A DNA stretch of 64,000 nt from Flavobacterium johnsoniae UW101 (GCF_000016645.1 NC_009441.1:5146001-5210000); one strand, 5' to 3'. Counted from the stretch's first letter, positions 8,350 to 17,206 are shown. A program made the numbers and translations. The notes: a model not told the origin generated them from the sequence alone.

Positions 8350-9798
8350 CTAAGCAGTCACTTCTTGTTCTGCAATATTTTTCTTGGCAACCGGAACTGC
8401 TTTTGCAGCCACTTTTGGTTTTGCTGCAGGCTTCTTTTTGCCAAATTTCTGTTTTCCCCACCAGATAATAAATCCGGTAATAGGCAGTGTTGCGGAAATC
8501 AAACTGGCAAAAAAAGCGATAAATTTTCCTGTAAGTCCCAGTACACTTCCCACATGAATATCATAGTTCATTCTGCGGATTTTATCCGGAATATTAGCAT
8601 CTATATATTTTCCTGAAAAAGGAGTTTTAATCGAGATTTCTTTTAAACTCTGCTGATCAAAACTATAACGGTCCATATTATAGAATGTATTTTTTTGTTT
8701 GTAAACAAAAGCTCCAATAGGATCTGCCGGTTTTGACGGAATTGATATCAAAATTCCAGATGCCTGCGGATTTTCTTTTTGCATTTTAAGTAAAACTTTA
8801 TCGGCAGTAGTAATATCAAAAGCTTTAATATTAGTTGTATCAGATTTTGGAGATTCACGGTTTTCAGTCAGTGGTTTTCCTCCAGAAGTAACCCAGTATA
8901 ATGATTTACTCCACCACCCAAAGCTCCAAACCAAACCAGTAACGGCAATAAAGAAAAGAAAGATACAGCTGTAAAAACCCAGTACATTATGAAAGTCATA
9001 ATTAACACGTTTAAAACTGGCATCCCACTTAATTTTAAAACTCTTATCGATAATTGATTTGATCCATTTGGTTGGCCACCAAAGCACTATTCCTGAGATT
9101 AAAAGCACAACGAAAATTAAAACTGCAACACCTACAATTGGTCTTCCAATATCATACGGAAGCCATAAAGCACGATGGCCGTTTAATATCCATCTGAAAA
9201 AATCCGGTGAATCTCCTCTAGAAAAAGTTTTTACGTTTAATATTTCTCCTGTATACGGATTCATATAAACGCTGATAAAAGTTCCTTGTCGTCGGCCTTT
9301 TTTAGGCTTTTCTCCCTTTTTCTCTTTAGCTTTTTCAGAAGGCTTCCCTTGGGATTTTACCTCTCCTTTTTCTCCTTTATTTTCGGCGATATCATTTTTT
9401 CTGCCTTTTCTTTCACCTTTTTTATGTTCTCCCTTTTCTCCTCTGCCTTTTTCGTTATCTTCTTTTTTTTCAACAAAATAACCTACAATGGCAGCATCGT
9501 CTTTTTCGCCAAAAGTAACACTTGCAGCATGCTTGTCCTTCATCTTTTTATCGGCTATAGTTACCAACTGTGAGGGAAGTAAAAATGCTTTTTCCTGAGG
9601 CTCTACAAAACGCCAGTCTTCGATAAAATCTTTTATTTCATTTTCAAAAACATAAATACATCCTGTAAGGCTGACAATAACTACAATAATTCCAGATGCC
9701 AGACCAAGCCACAAATGAAGCCAGGCCATAACACGCTTAAAAAGCGATTTTTTACTTTTTTTCTTAGTATTAGGTTTTGGTTTTGAAGAAGAAAACAT
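8350..9798 (-). CDS. PepSY-domain inner-membrane protein, XusC-like
   Basis: PepSY/TM-helix protein (482 aa from the ATG at 9,798) with TM helices near residues 27-50, 190-215, 250-275 and 425-445. Together with a DUF4374 lipoprotein and a TonB receptor upstream it makes the XusCBA arrangement used by Bacteroides for siderophore iron; XusC-type proteins are thought to act in iron release or reduction at the inner membrane. A longer frame begins at 9,855, but the MFSSSKPKP start gives a short cytoplasmic tail followed at once by a membrane helix, as expected. Unusual is a Lys/Glu/Gly-rich stretch of about 64 residues (9,283-9,475) in the extracytoplasmic part. Confidence 0.82.
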   Translation of the reverse strand: MFSSSKPKPNTKKKSKKSLFKRVMAWLHLWLGLASGIIVVIVSLTGCIYVFENEIKDFIEDWRFVEPQEKAFLLPSQLVTIADKKMKDKHAASVTFGEKDDAAIVGYFVEKKEDNEKGRGEKGEHKKGERKGRKNDIAENKGEKGEVKSQGKPSEKAKEKKGEKPKKGRRQGTFISVYMNPYTGEILNVKTFSRGDSPDFFRWILNGHRALWLPYDIGRPIVGVAVLIFVVLLISGIVLWWPTKWIKSIIDKSFKIKWDASFKRVNYDFHNVLGFYSCIFLFFIAVTGLVWSFGWWSKSLYWVTSGGKPLTENRESPKSDTTNIKAFDITTADKVLLKMQKENPQASGILISIPSKPADPIGAFVYKQKNTFYNMDRYSFDQQSLKEISIKTPFSGKYIDANIPDKIRRMNYDIHVGSVLGLTGKFIAFFASLISATLPITGFIIWWGKQKFGKKKPAAKPKVAAKAVPVAKKNIAEQEVTA

Positions 9799-9871
9799 AT
9801 TTTTTGATAGATAAATAGAATAAATAAAACCGCAAGTCCCCGCCAAAAGACTCACGGTTTTAAAAAAATAA

Positions 9872-11110
9872 TTAATATTTTAATTTCTGAATTGCAGTAA
9901 TCTGACCGCCTTCAACTTTCATACCTTGTGTAGCTGCTGCAGAGGTACCATTGATAGTATAAATCCAGTTTCCATCAGGTGTATTTACACCAAGAACAGC
10001 TGAGTTTCCATCTTCTGTTGCAATATTGTAACGAGTAGTAGCACTTGTTAATAAAGCCGGCATGCCAGTAACCCATTTAAAAGTTTGGTTATATACATCA
10101 GCAACAGCTAACCTAACAGCTCCAGAATTAGTCCCAGGAGTTCCGTACATTAATAATAAGAACTTACCATTTGAAATATAACTTGTTGAAGAGATTTTAT
10201 ACCCTCCTGATTTTTCCTGAACATTAAAGAAGTAAGATTTGTCAAATTCTGTAGTACCTTTATTTATTCTAACAACAGCCGAAGGTTTTGTAGAACTAAC
10301 TACACCATTAGCTGTTCCAATAGCTCCAGAAAATCCGTAAGCATCTCCTTTTTCATCCTGAAACAATCCATTAGTAAAATAAGCTCCTAAGTAACTTGTA
10401 CGGTCATCTTTAATTACTTTTTCTAATTTTAGGTCTGGATAACTATATACAGCTACCCAAGTACTATCTGCATGTCTTGTCCCAAAAGTATCCGGAGCAA
10501 TACCATTAATTTTCATATAAGGCATAAATACTTTATCTCCCACCTGAGTTGCCCAGGTAAAATGAGCTCTTTCTGCTAAATCTGGATTTTTATTTCCAAT
10601 TAAAAGTCTGGTATCTTGTGATACGGTTCCTGTAAGTATCGACTGTTCTGCATCAACTTTATACATATAAGAAATTGAAGCGCCGCTTCTAGGAACTTTT
10701 ACCATTAAAATATCTTTGTTAACGGGTGCAAAAACTTGTACTGTTTCCGCCTGGAAATTTGAAGTCTTAGTTAAATTTCCATTTGCAGTTAAGCCATAAG
10801 TAGTAACAGCTCCCGGATTTCCCTGACCGTATAGGAAACTAAAAAATTTATTTTGCGTTGATAAATAGTAACGATAAGTACCGTCTTGTTCTAATCCATT
10901 TCCTGCTGTGGTAATTGATCCTTTTGTAATGTCGTCAGCAGTTAATAAATAATCTGCTACTCCAGTTGCTCCTGTAGAAACAGTAACTATATATTTTGAT
11001 TTTCCAGTTTCTCCACTACTTCCTTCATTTTTTTCGTCGTTACTCTCACATGAAGTAAAAGTGAAAGCAAACGCAGCTAATAGTAAAGGTAATTTGCTAA
11101 TTGTTTTCAT
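9872..11110 (-). CDS. DUF4374 lipoprotein, XusB-like siderophore-binding protein
   Basis: Lipoprotein (412 aa): the signal peptide ends in FTFTSC with the lipid-carrying Cys at residue 21, followed by a charged Ser/Gly linker. The rest is repeat-like beta sequence consistent with a beta-propeller and the DUF4374 family. In Bacteroides the DUF4374 protein XusB is a surface lipoprotein that captures ferric enterobactin for its TonB partner. Position between the receptor (22 bp upstream) and the PepSY gene supports the same role. Whether the ligand is a catecholate siderophore here is inferred. Confidence 0.83.
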   Translation of the reverse strand: MKTISKLPLLLAAFAFTFTSCESNDEKNEGSSGETGKSKYIVTVSTGATGVADYLLTADDITKGSITTAGNGLEQDGTYRYYLSTQNKFFSFLYGQGNPGAVTTYGLTANGNLTKTSNFQAETVQVFAPVNKDILMVKVPRSGASISYMYKVDAEQSILTGTVSQDTRLLIGNKNPDLAERAHFTWATQVGDKVFMPYMKINGIAPDTFGTRHADSTWVAVYSYPDLKLEKVIKDDRTSYLGAYFTNGLFQDEKGDAYGFSGAIGTANGVVSSTKPSAVVRINKGTTEFDKSYFFNVQEKSGGYKISSTSYISNGKFLLLMYGTPGTNSGAVRLAVADVYNQTFKWVTGMPALLTSATTRYNIATEDGNSAVLGVNTPDGNWIYTINGTSAAATQGMKVEGGQITAIQKLKY

Positions 11111-11132
11111 AAGTATTAAAGTTTATATTAAA

Positions 11133-13526
11133 TTATTTATTCGACTTGTTAAAGAAGTATCTAAATTTTAGATAAAAAGCACGACTAGGTTTTTGAAGTG
11201 AAAAATTATCTACAAGTTCATTATCCAATAAGTTTTGACACTCTAAGGCGATATTGTATTTTCCGTCGGCCATTGTGTAAACCAAGTTTAAATCATGCTT
11301 AAACTGTACTGGAATATCGTGTTTACCATTTGAGCCTCCTCTGCTTGGCCAGTACAAATAATAAGCATGTACATAAAGAAGATTATAGCCTGCAGATAAA
11401 TTATTTCCTTTTTTAAATACATCGTTGAAAAAAACTGTTCCATCCAGATTACCAAATAAATAAGGAATATTGGGCACTCTGTCCTTATAGTAATAGGAAA
11501 CAAAATTTTGCTCTGGCTCATATTTGGTCATATTGCGTATATCCTGATAAGTCATATTAATACCAGATGTAAAACGCTTTTTGTAAGAGTATCGAATCTC
11601 TCCATCAATACCTTTTGTTCTTACACTTCCCTGATTAACAGTTACAGTTTTGTTCTGATTATTGTTAAATTCAGTACGAATAAAATCAGCCGCATTACGA
11701 TATATACCATTTACATCAAATGTTAAGGCATTAATATCATTAAAACTGGTTTGATAACTTAAACCCAAATTAATATTGTTACTCGATTCTGGTTTTAAAT
11801 TATTATTACCCTGTAAATTATCATTGGGATCACCAAATATTTCATTCGATGTAGGCAATCTATAGGTTTTTTCATAAGAAGCTTTTAGCTGCAAATTTTG
11901 CTTTAAATAATAGCTGCTTGCTCCTCCATAACCTAAAGAAGATGATTTATCATTTAACTCCATATAGGCAACATCTCCCCAGTTTCCAGAAGGATTATAA
12001 CTTCTGGTGAGAGTAGTTTTTAAATCATAATTCTTTAAAAATAATGAGGTACTCCATTTTTGATTGTAGTCAAATTTATAGCCCAATGCCAAAATATTCT
12101 TTTGCAGCTTTTCAGGCTGCTGATACGTTATGGACTCAGGATAAAGTTCATCACTTCCTTTACGGTCAAATGTGTTAAATGTATTGTTTAATAATAAAGA
12201 ATGACGTTCTCCTAAAGCATAAGTCGCATTGAAAGTCGCTATTCCATTGTTGTTTTTAAATTTGTACAGAGATCTGCCGGCTTCTCCACCTGGACCAGCA
12301 TTTGTTGTATATTGCCCAAACCAATTGTATCTTCTATTTACAGTATCTACAGTTTGTTCATAACCAAAATTAAAATTTCCCGTTACATCTACATTCAACC
12401 CTTTTGTAAACAAATCTTTTACCTGGTATTTTAAAGTAGGCATCAAAGTATTCCCGCGTCTATACCTTTCACCAAAAACTGCTACCATTCTGGCTCCGGT
12501 TTGAATATCAGCCTTATTTTGTCCGGCAGTAAAACCAACCATTAATTTATCGGCATATTTTTTACCCGTAATTCCAATATTAAAAATTACAGTTTCATTA
12601 TGGTAATTATCATGAAATCTTCTTACTCGTGTTTCTGGATAATATTTACCAGTTTCCAAATCATTAGTTTCAACATTTACCCAATAATTATTATCCGAAT
12701 AATTTTGAAATGCATTAATCTCTGTCGTAAAACCACTTTTTGAAGTATAGCCCGCGTTTACAGCAGTTTTAAACGTGTTGAATGAACCAAAGGAATAAGA
12801 AGCATCCAGATATGTTCGAGGTTTGCTGTTCGTTACAATATTAACAGCTCCTCCTAAAGCATCTCCACCCAGCCAAATAGGCACAACACCTTTATAAACC
12901 TCTACACGATCTGCCAGGTTAATTGGAATATTATTGATTTGAAAAGATGAGCCGAAATTATCCATCGGCACACCATCAATAAAAATTTTAATTTGGTTCC
13001 CAGAAAACCCATTAATAGATAATTCTGATCGGGATCCTACACCTCCAGCCTCGCGAAAACGTACTCCTGAAACCCTATCTAAGGCATGTGCCAGATCTAA
13101 AGTAGAATTATGCAGTTTTTTTGCATCGACGGCTGTTACGTTATAAGCTTGTTTATTGATCTTTTCAACTGCCGAACGTCCTAGTACAGATACATTTTCT
13201 AATTCCTGCAATTCATTGTCTAATTGAACTGGAATATTTATACCAGTTCCTGAAACTTCTATACTTTTTTTAAAGCCCGAAAAACCAATTGCAGAAACTT
13301 TTATAGTATACCTTCCCGGTTTAACATTTTTGAAAATAAACTTTCCGTTTTCGTCGGAAATCATACTTAAGTCAGTTTTTTCTATTACTATTGTTGCGAA
13401 TGGAACTGTTTGCCCAGATTTTTCAACGACTTGTCCGGTCACTGTAAGCCCCTTATTTTGCTGGGAAAATGACAAGAACGAAAAGAAGAAAAATAAAATA
13501 AAAAATAAAATTTTTGGCGTTGACAT
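11133..13526 (-). CDS. TonB-dependent siderophore receptor, XusA-like
   Basis: Outer-membrane receptor (797 aa). In order: signal peptide (1-21), a carboxypeptidase-regulatory-like beta domain (about 27-110), a TonB plug (about 120-235, with LNGFSGNQIKIFIDGVPMDNFG-type plug sequence) and a 22-strand-type barrel ending in an aromatic terminus (FYLKFRYFF). It is the first gene of the three-gene uptake operon and is divergent from an AraC-type regulator, a common layout for siderophore receptors. The single -7 candidate TACTTTTG (13,562-13,569, minus strand) lies 36 bp upstream. Confidence 0.9.
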   Translation of the reverse strand: MSTPKILFFILFFFFSFLSFSQQNKGLTVTGQVVEKSGQTVPFATIVIEKTDLSMISDENGKFIFKNVKPGRYTIKVSAIGFSGFKKSIEVSGTGINIPVQLDNELQELENVSVLGRSAVEKINKQAYNVTAVDAKKLHNSTLDLAHALDRVSGVRFREAGGVGSRSELSINGFSGNQIKIFIDGVPMDNFGSSFQINNIPINLADRVEVYKGVVPIWLGGDALGGAVNIVTNSKPRTYLDASYSFGSFNTFKTAVNAGYTSKSGFTTEINAFQNYSDNNYWVNVETNDLETGKYYPETRVRRFHDNYHNETVIFNIGITGKKYADKLMVGFTAGQNKADIQTGARMVAVFGERYRRGNTLMPTLKYQVKDLFTKGLNVDVTGNFNFGYEQTVDTVNRRYNWFGQYTTNAGPGGEAGRSLYKFKNNNGIATFNATYALGERHSLLLNNTFNTFDRKGSDELYPESITYQQPEKLQKNILALGYKFDYNQKWSTSLFLKNYDLKTTLTRSYNPSGNWGDVAYMELNDKSSSLGYGGASSYYLKQNLQLKASYEKTYRLPTSNEIFGDPNDNLQGNNNLKPESSNNINLGLSYQTSFNDINALTFDVNGIYRNAADFIRTEFNNNQNKTVTVNQGSVRTKGIDGEIRYSYKKRFTSGINMTYQDIRNMTKYEPEQNFVSYYYKDRVPNIPYLFGNLDGTVFFNDVFKKGNNLSAGYNLLYVHAYYLYWPSRGGSNGKHDIPVQFKHDLNLVYTMADGKYNIALECQNLLDNELVDNFSLQKPSRAFYLKFRYFFNKSNK

Positions 13527-13561
13527 ATCTTTAATTAGACTAATTATAAATAACTTTGACG

Positions 13562-13569
13562 CAAAAGTA
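13562..13569 (-). promoter_or_regulatory. -7 element of the XusABC-like operon
   Basis: Reading on the minus strand, TACTTTTG fits TAnnTTTG and lies 36 bp before the receptor ATG. A TTTG at the canonical distance is missing, as would fit an activator-dependent promoter; the direct repeats at 13,597-13,636 lie just upstream. Confidence 0.5.
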
Positions 13570-13596
13570 CTCTTAACAGCTTCAAAAAAGTTAGGG

Positions 13597-13636
13597 AAAA
13601 ACGGATTATTATTTTGTAAAAACGGATTATATTTTG
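13597..13636. promoter_or_regulatory. 21-bp-spaced direct repeat, candidate AraC-regulator site
   Basis: AAAAACGGATTATTATTTTG (13,597-13,616) is followed by AAAAACGGATTATATTTTG (13,618-13,636). The start-to-start distance is 21 bp, two turns of the helix, as in tandem AraC-family binding sites. The pair lies 28 bp upstream of the receptor operon's -7 box and overlaps the TTG start proposed for the regulator. Confidence 0.5.
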
Positions 13637-14665
13637 AAGATCAAATCGCAACTATCAGCCCATGAAAAACCAATTATTAATATTGAAATTAAAGACCATT
13701 ACGATCCAAAAAGTATTCTTACAGAGGAAATTATCGACATAAAAAAGGAAGAAACAGATGAAATAAAAAGTCACATATTATCTACCGACGGAATGGTTCT
13801 TATTGATACTCAAATATGTCTCTCTAAGTCGCAGACTGATGTTTTTGAGATTAACGAAGAATGTGTTGTAATGGATTTTGTAAACTCCGGCAACATCGAA
13901 ACCAATATCGAACTGCCTGAGTCAGACAAGCGCATTAAAGAAAGTACGCACAATATTTTTTACACCACAAAATTTAAAGCTACTTATACTATACCCGCAT
14001 TTGAAAAAGTCAATTATTTAGCTATAATTTTTTCCAAAGAATTTTATTATAACATAATCAATGAGGATTGGAAAGTTCATGAAAAATTTTCTAAAAACAT
14101 TCATTTAAAAAAATCAAGCTATCTCACAAATAAATACATTCCATTTACTCCTTCAATACAATGGATAATTTCTGAAATTAGAAACTGCAACCGAAAAGGT
14201 GCTCTGAAAAAAATGTTTCTCGAAACCAAAATCAGAGAACTTTTAATACATCAGCTCGAAGCCATTATTACACAACCCGGACAAAAAAACAAAATTGACG
14301 ATGAGGATTACTCTAAACTTCTGGAAGCAAAACTAATTCTGGAAAAAGATTATGTTCACGCTCCAAATCTAACTGAACTTTCGAGAATGATTTCGCTGAA
14401 TGAATTTAAATTAAAGAAAGGTTTTAAAGCCTGTTTTGGAACAACCGTTAAAAGTTTTATTATTAAACTACGAATGGAATATGCTAAAGAATTATTTAAG
14501 GATAAAGCCTCAACAGTAAGTGAAGTAGCCTATAAATGCGGTTACAAAGATATTTCTCATTTCTCGGCTGCATTTAAAAGTTTCTACGGCTCCTCTCCTC
14601 AAAAATTTAAAAGCAATTGGGACTATATTTATTTTTGGATTACCGGAATTCTGATATTTAGTTAA
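13634..14665 (+). CDS. AraC/PchR-type transcriptional regulator
   Basis: DNA-binding regulator (343 aa) with an N-terminal sensing region and a C-terminal double helix-turn-helix (about 245-335) that ends in the family signature VSEVAYKCGYKDISHFSAAFKSFYGSSPQKF. Divergence from a TonB siderophore receptor is the classic PchR arrangement, in which the siderophore itself acts as inducer, so it probably activates the XusABC-like operon. The TTG start is used because no ATG occurs in frame until codon 54; the start overlaps one of the direct repeats, so the true start is uncertain. It could also repress itself. Confidence 0.85.
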   Translation: MKIKSQLSAHEKPIINIEIKDHYDPKSILTEEIIDIKKEETDEIKSHILSTDGMVLIDTQICLSKSQTDVFEINEECVVMDFVNSGNIETNIELPESDKRIKESTHNIFYTTKFKATYTIPAFEKVNYLAIIFSKEFYYNIINEDWKVHEKFSKNIHLKKSSYLTNKYIPFTPSIQWIISEIRNCNRKGALKKMFLETKIRELLIHQLEAIITQPGQKNKIDDEDYSKLLEAKLILEKDYVHAPNLTELSRMISLNEFKLKKGFKACFGTTVKSFIIKLRMEYAKELFKDKASTVSEVAYKCGYKDISHFSAAFKSFYGSSPQKFKSNWDYIYFWITGILIFS

Positions 14666-14675
14666 TAAAAAAGGA

Positions 14676-14712
14676 TTTTAGATTAAGGCTGAATAATCAG
14701 CCAAATCTAAAA
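14676..14712. repeat. Strong hairpin after the AraC gene
   Basis: TTTTAGATT and GGCTGA pair with TCAGCC and AAATCTAAAA around a short loop. It could end the AraC transcript, but the T-run is on the minus-strand side (CCTTTTTTATT), so direction is unclear. Confidence 0.45.
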
Positions 14713-14770
14713 CCCTAAAAAAATTAGACAGTATTTGTATAACAATTTTCTACAAGTTACCCACGATCAA

Positions 14771-14983
14771 ATGAATATGTCAAATTTTAAAATTAAAAAT
14801 CGTCTCTCCAAAAACATTTTTAACCGCAAAAACCATAAAAGCGCAGCAAAAAAGGTAAAACGCTGTTCTTTGATTTCTACGCAGCAAATCTATGCTCAGT
14901 TTTTGAAAAATCATTACGGCTTTCCGCATTCAGCAAAGATTTTTTCTAAAAATTTTGAACCTCCTAAAACACAAGCAATCTAA
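14771..14983 (+). CDS. Possible small basic protein
   Basis: An open frame of 70 codons from the ATG at 14,771 (or two codons later at 14,777; a longer version would begin at 14,735) encodes a Lys/Asn-rich basic peptide with SKNIFNRKNHKSAAKKVKR and a C-terminal PPKTQAI. No family is recognised and no promoter motif is visible. The frame is free of rare features and stands alone between the AraC gene and a repeat block. It may be real, or chance in AT-rich DNA. Confidence 0.3.
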   Translation: MNMSNFKIKNRLSKNIFNRKNHKSAAKKVKRCSLISTQQIYAQFLKNHYGFPHSAKIFSKNFEPPKTQAI

Positions 14984-15076
14984 AACTTTAAACCTCATAC
15001 TTTTACAATTTATAACGAATTTTTTAGATTAATAAAATACATTTAAAATTATCAAAACACAGAAAATAGACCCCAA

Positions 15077-15750
15077 AAAATCTTTCTTGTTCTAGATTAA
15101 GCTGAGTTGAAATTGGAACCAATAAATTTGCAGTATAAATTACAAGTTCTGTCAAAAACTGAAATCAAAAAAAGAAAAAACTTAGAATCTTAGTGTCTTA
15201 GTACCTTAGAATCTTAAAAAAAATCTTTCTTATTCTAGATTAAGCTGAGTTGAAACTGGAACCAATAAATTTGCAATATAAATTACAAGTTCTGTCAAAA
15301 ACTGAAATCGAAAAAAGAAAACTTAGTGTCTTAGTACCTTCGAATCTTAAAAAAATCTTTCTTATTCTAGATTAAGCTGAGTTGAAACTGGAACCAATAA
15401 ATTTGCAATATAAATTACAAGTTCTGTCAAAAACCGAAATCGAAAAAAGAAAAAACTTAGAATCTTAGTACCTTAGAATCTTAAAAAAAATCTTTCTTAT
15501 TCTAGATTAAGCTGAATTGAAATTGGAACCAATAAATTTGCAATATAAATTACAAGTTCTATCAAAAACTGAAATCGAAAAAAGAAAAAACTTAGAATCT
15601 TAAAAAAAATCTTTCTTATTCTAGATTAAGTTGAGTTAAAATTGGAACTAATAAATTTGCAATATAAATGACAAGTTCTGCGAAACTGAAATTTCAAAGT
15701 AAAAAAAACTTAGAACCTCAGTCACGAAGCTTGGGATAGAATCTTAGAAA
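15077..15750. repeat. Five imperfect tandem units of 119-143 bp
   Basis: Five head-to-tail units begin with TCTTTCTT at 15,081, 15,224, 15,356, 15,491 and 15,610. Each carries TTCTAGATTAAGCTGAG, then CCAATAAATTTGCAATATAA (which contains TAAATTTG, a TAnnTTTG match) and ACAAGTTCTGTCAAAAACTG. Units differ mainly in a run of CTTAGAATCTTAG-type words at the end. Unit 5 is the most diverged. No open frame spans the block, which fills most of the 778-bp gap between 14,984 and 15,761. Confidence 0.9.
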
Positions 15751-15761
15751 CTAAAGAAAAA

Positions 15762-16076
15762 ATGAAAACACTTGAATTCTTATTACTCGGAAAAAACGAA
15801 GCGATCCTGGCCATTTTACTTCGCCTTGTAAATGCTTATGAAGACTGGAACGCAGTCGCATTTAGCAGCGAAACAGAAGCTCAGGACTATTTTCAGAATC
15901 ACAAAATCGACGTTGTTCTATTGAGCTCCGGAATCGAAGACCATGTCGAAAAAGAGTTTACTTTATTTTGCTTAAAACAACAGCCAGACGTAGAAGTAAT
16001 TGAACATTTTGGAGGCGGAAGCGGATTATTAAAATCAGAAATTCTCCACCGTTTACATCTAAAAGGAAAAATCTAG
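15762..16076 (+). CDS. Receiver-like orphan protein without the phospho-Asp
   Basis: 104-aa cytoplasmic protein. The pattern LEFLLLGKNEAILAILLRLVN, then KIDVVLLSSGI at the place of strand 3, recalls response-regulator receiver domains, but the phosphorylated Asp is replaced by Ser (VVLLSSG) and the N-terminal acidic pair is missing. It follows the tandem repeats at once and stands alone. It may be a degenerate receiver acting by protein contact; a family assignment cannot be made with confidence. Confidence 0.65.
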   Translation: MKTLEFLLLGKNEAILAILLRLVNAYEDWNAVAFSSETEAQDYFQNHKIDVVLLSSGIEDHVEKEFTLFCLKQQPDVEVIEHFGGGSGLLKSEILHRLHLKGKI

Positions 16077-16152
16077 GCGCCGCATTTTTCTCTTTTAAAA
16101 ATTCATTAAAAGCTTAAAGAATAATCTATTAACGAATATTCGTCGCTAAATC

Positions 16153-16166
16153 GACGATATATCGTC
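16153..16166. promoter_or_regulatory. Palindrome upstream of the isochorismatase-like gene
   Basis: GACGATATATCGTC is a perfect 14-bp palindrome; a further half-site TCGTCG lies just before it (about 16,139-16,145), giving three CGTC/GACG half-sites in 27 bp. It lies 138 bp before the next gene and may be an operator. Confidence 0.3.
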
Positions 16167-16303
16167 AGGATCACTATTGCCTTTTCTGAAAAACCTTTTA
16201 AAAACAAGACATTAAAAACAAGGCATTTATTTTGAATGCAAAACACTGAAAATCAAATACAAAATATTTTAAAACCTTTATTTAACAACAAAATCAAATT
16301 ATC

Positions 16304-16993
16304 ATGAAAAAATTAATCCTTACAGCAGTTTTATCTTTAGTAACTTTTATCGGATTCGCTCAAAAACCAAGTCCGGCGCAGTTAGATCCAACCAACCATA
16401 CTTTAGTTTTAATCGATTACGAAAGCCAGATGGCCTTTGCAGTAAACAACATTCCAATCGATCAGCTTAGAAACAACACTGCTTTAGTAGCAGGCGCATC
16501 AAAAATATTCAAAGTTCCAACTATTGTAACAACAGTAGCCGAAAAATCGTTCAGCGGACCCGTTTTTAAAGAAATTGAAGAATTCTATCCACAAAAAACA
16601 TCAAACTATATCGACCGTACTTCAATGAATACCTGGGAAGACATTCCGGCTCACAAAGCTATAGTTGCAAAAGGTAAAAAGAAAATCGTTCTTGGCGGTT
16701 TATGGACAAGTGTTTGTATCGTAGGGCCAGCTTTATCAGCAATCAACGAAGGATATGATGTTTATGTAATTACAGATGCAAGCGGCGACATTTCTAAAGA
16801 AGCTCACGAAATGGCTGTAACCCGTATGGTTCAGGCTGGTGCGCACCCAATTACTTCATTACAGTATTTATTAGAATTACAACGTGACTGGGCTCGTCAG
16901 GAAACTTATGTTCCTGTGACTGATTTAGTTAAAAAATACGGCGGCGCTTATGGTGTAGGTGTTCAATACGCTCACGAAATGTTGAAACACTAA
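16304..16993 (+). CDS. Secreted isochorismatase-fold hydrolase (YcaC-like)
   Basis: Cysteine hydrolase of the isochorismatase superfamily (229 aa) with a signal peptide (1-19, ending GFAQ), so it acts outside the cytoplasm. Asp38 (LIDYE) and Cys138 (WTSVCIVGPAL) occupy the catalytic positions. The stretch after the Cys (ALSAINEGYDVYVITDASGD) matches the YcaC subgroup, whose substrate is unknown. The family usually has no signal peptide, which is noteworthy. It precedes a secreted amidohydrolase and an outer-membrane porin on the same strand, but a terminator separates it from them. Confidence 0.82.
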   Translation: MKKLILTAVLSLVTFIGFAQKPSPAQLDPTNHTLVLIDYESQMAFAVNNIPIDQLRNNTALVAGASKIFKVPTIVTTVAEKSFSGPVFKEIEEFYPQKTSNYIDRTSMNTWEDIPAHKAIVAKGKKKIVLGGLWTSVCIVGPALSAINEGYDVYVITDASGDISKEAHEMAVTRMVQAGAHPITSLQYLLELQRDWARQETYVPVTDLVKKYGGAYGVGVQYAHEMLKH

Positions 16994-17147
16994 TTTTAGA
17001 TGGAACACAGATGAAACGGATTCGCTATCGCGAAAAAACGGATAAGAACGGATTTTAAAATTCATAAATAAAAACCTGCGCAAATCCGCGTCTTTGCAAA
17101 GCAAATCAGTAAAATCCGCGGGCCAAAATATTTCCAGAAAAACAAAG

Positions 17148-17178
17148 AAAGGCTGTGTAACCGCACAGTCTTTTTTTT
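17148..17178 (+). terminator. Terminator after the isochorismatase-like gene
   Basis: AAAGGCTGTG pairs with CGCACAGTCTTT (one G-U pair) around a short loop and runs into eight T. It separates this gene from the amidohydrolase 29 bp further on. Confidence 0.75.
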
Positions 17179-17206
17179 CTCCAAAACCAATTAAAATACC
17201 ACAACC

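Noticed and set aside
9286..9573. Plus-strand frame of 95 codons
   Set aside because: It is the complement of the Lys/Glu-rich segment of the PepSY gene; the Phe/Ser-rich product is an artefact of composition.
15077..15750. CRISPR array
   Set aside because: Units are long (119-143 bp), variable in length and similar throughout; there are no short constant repeats with unique spacers and no cas genes.
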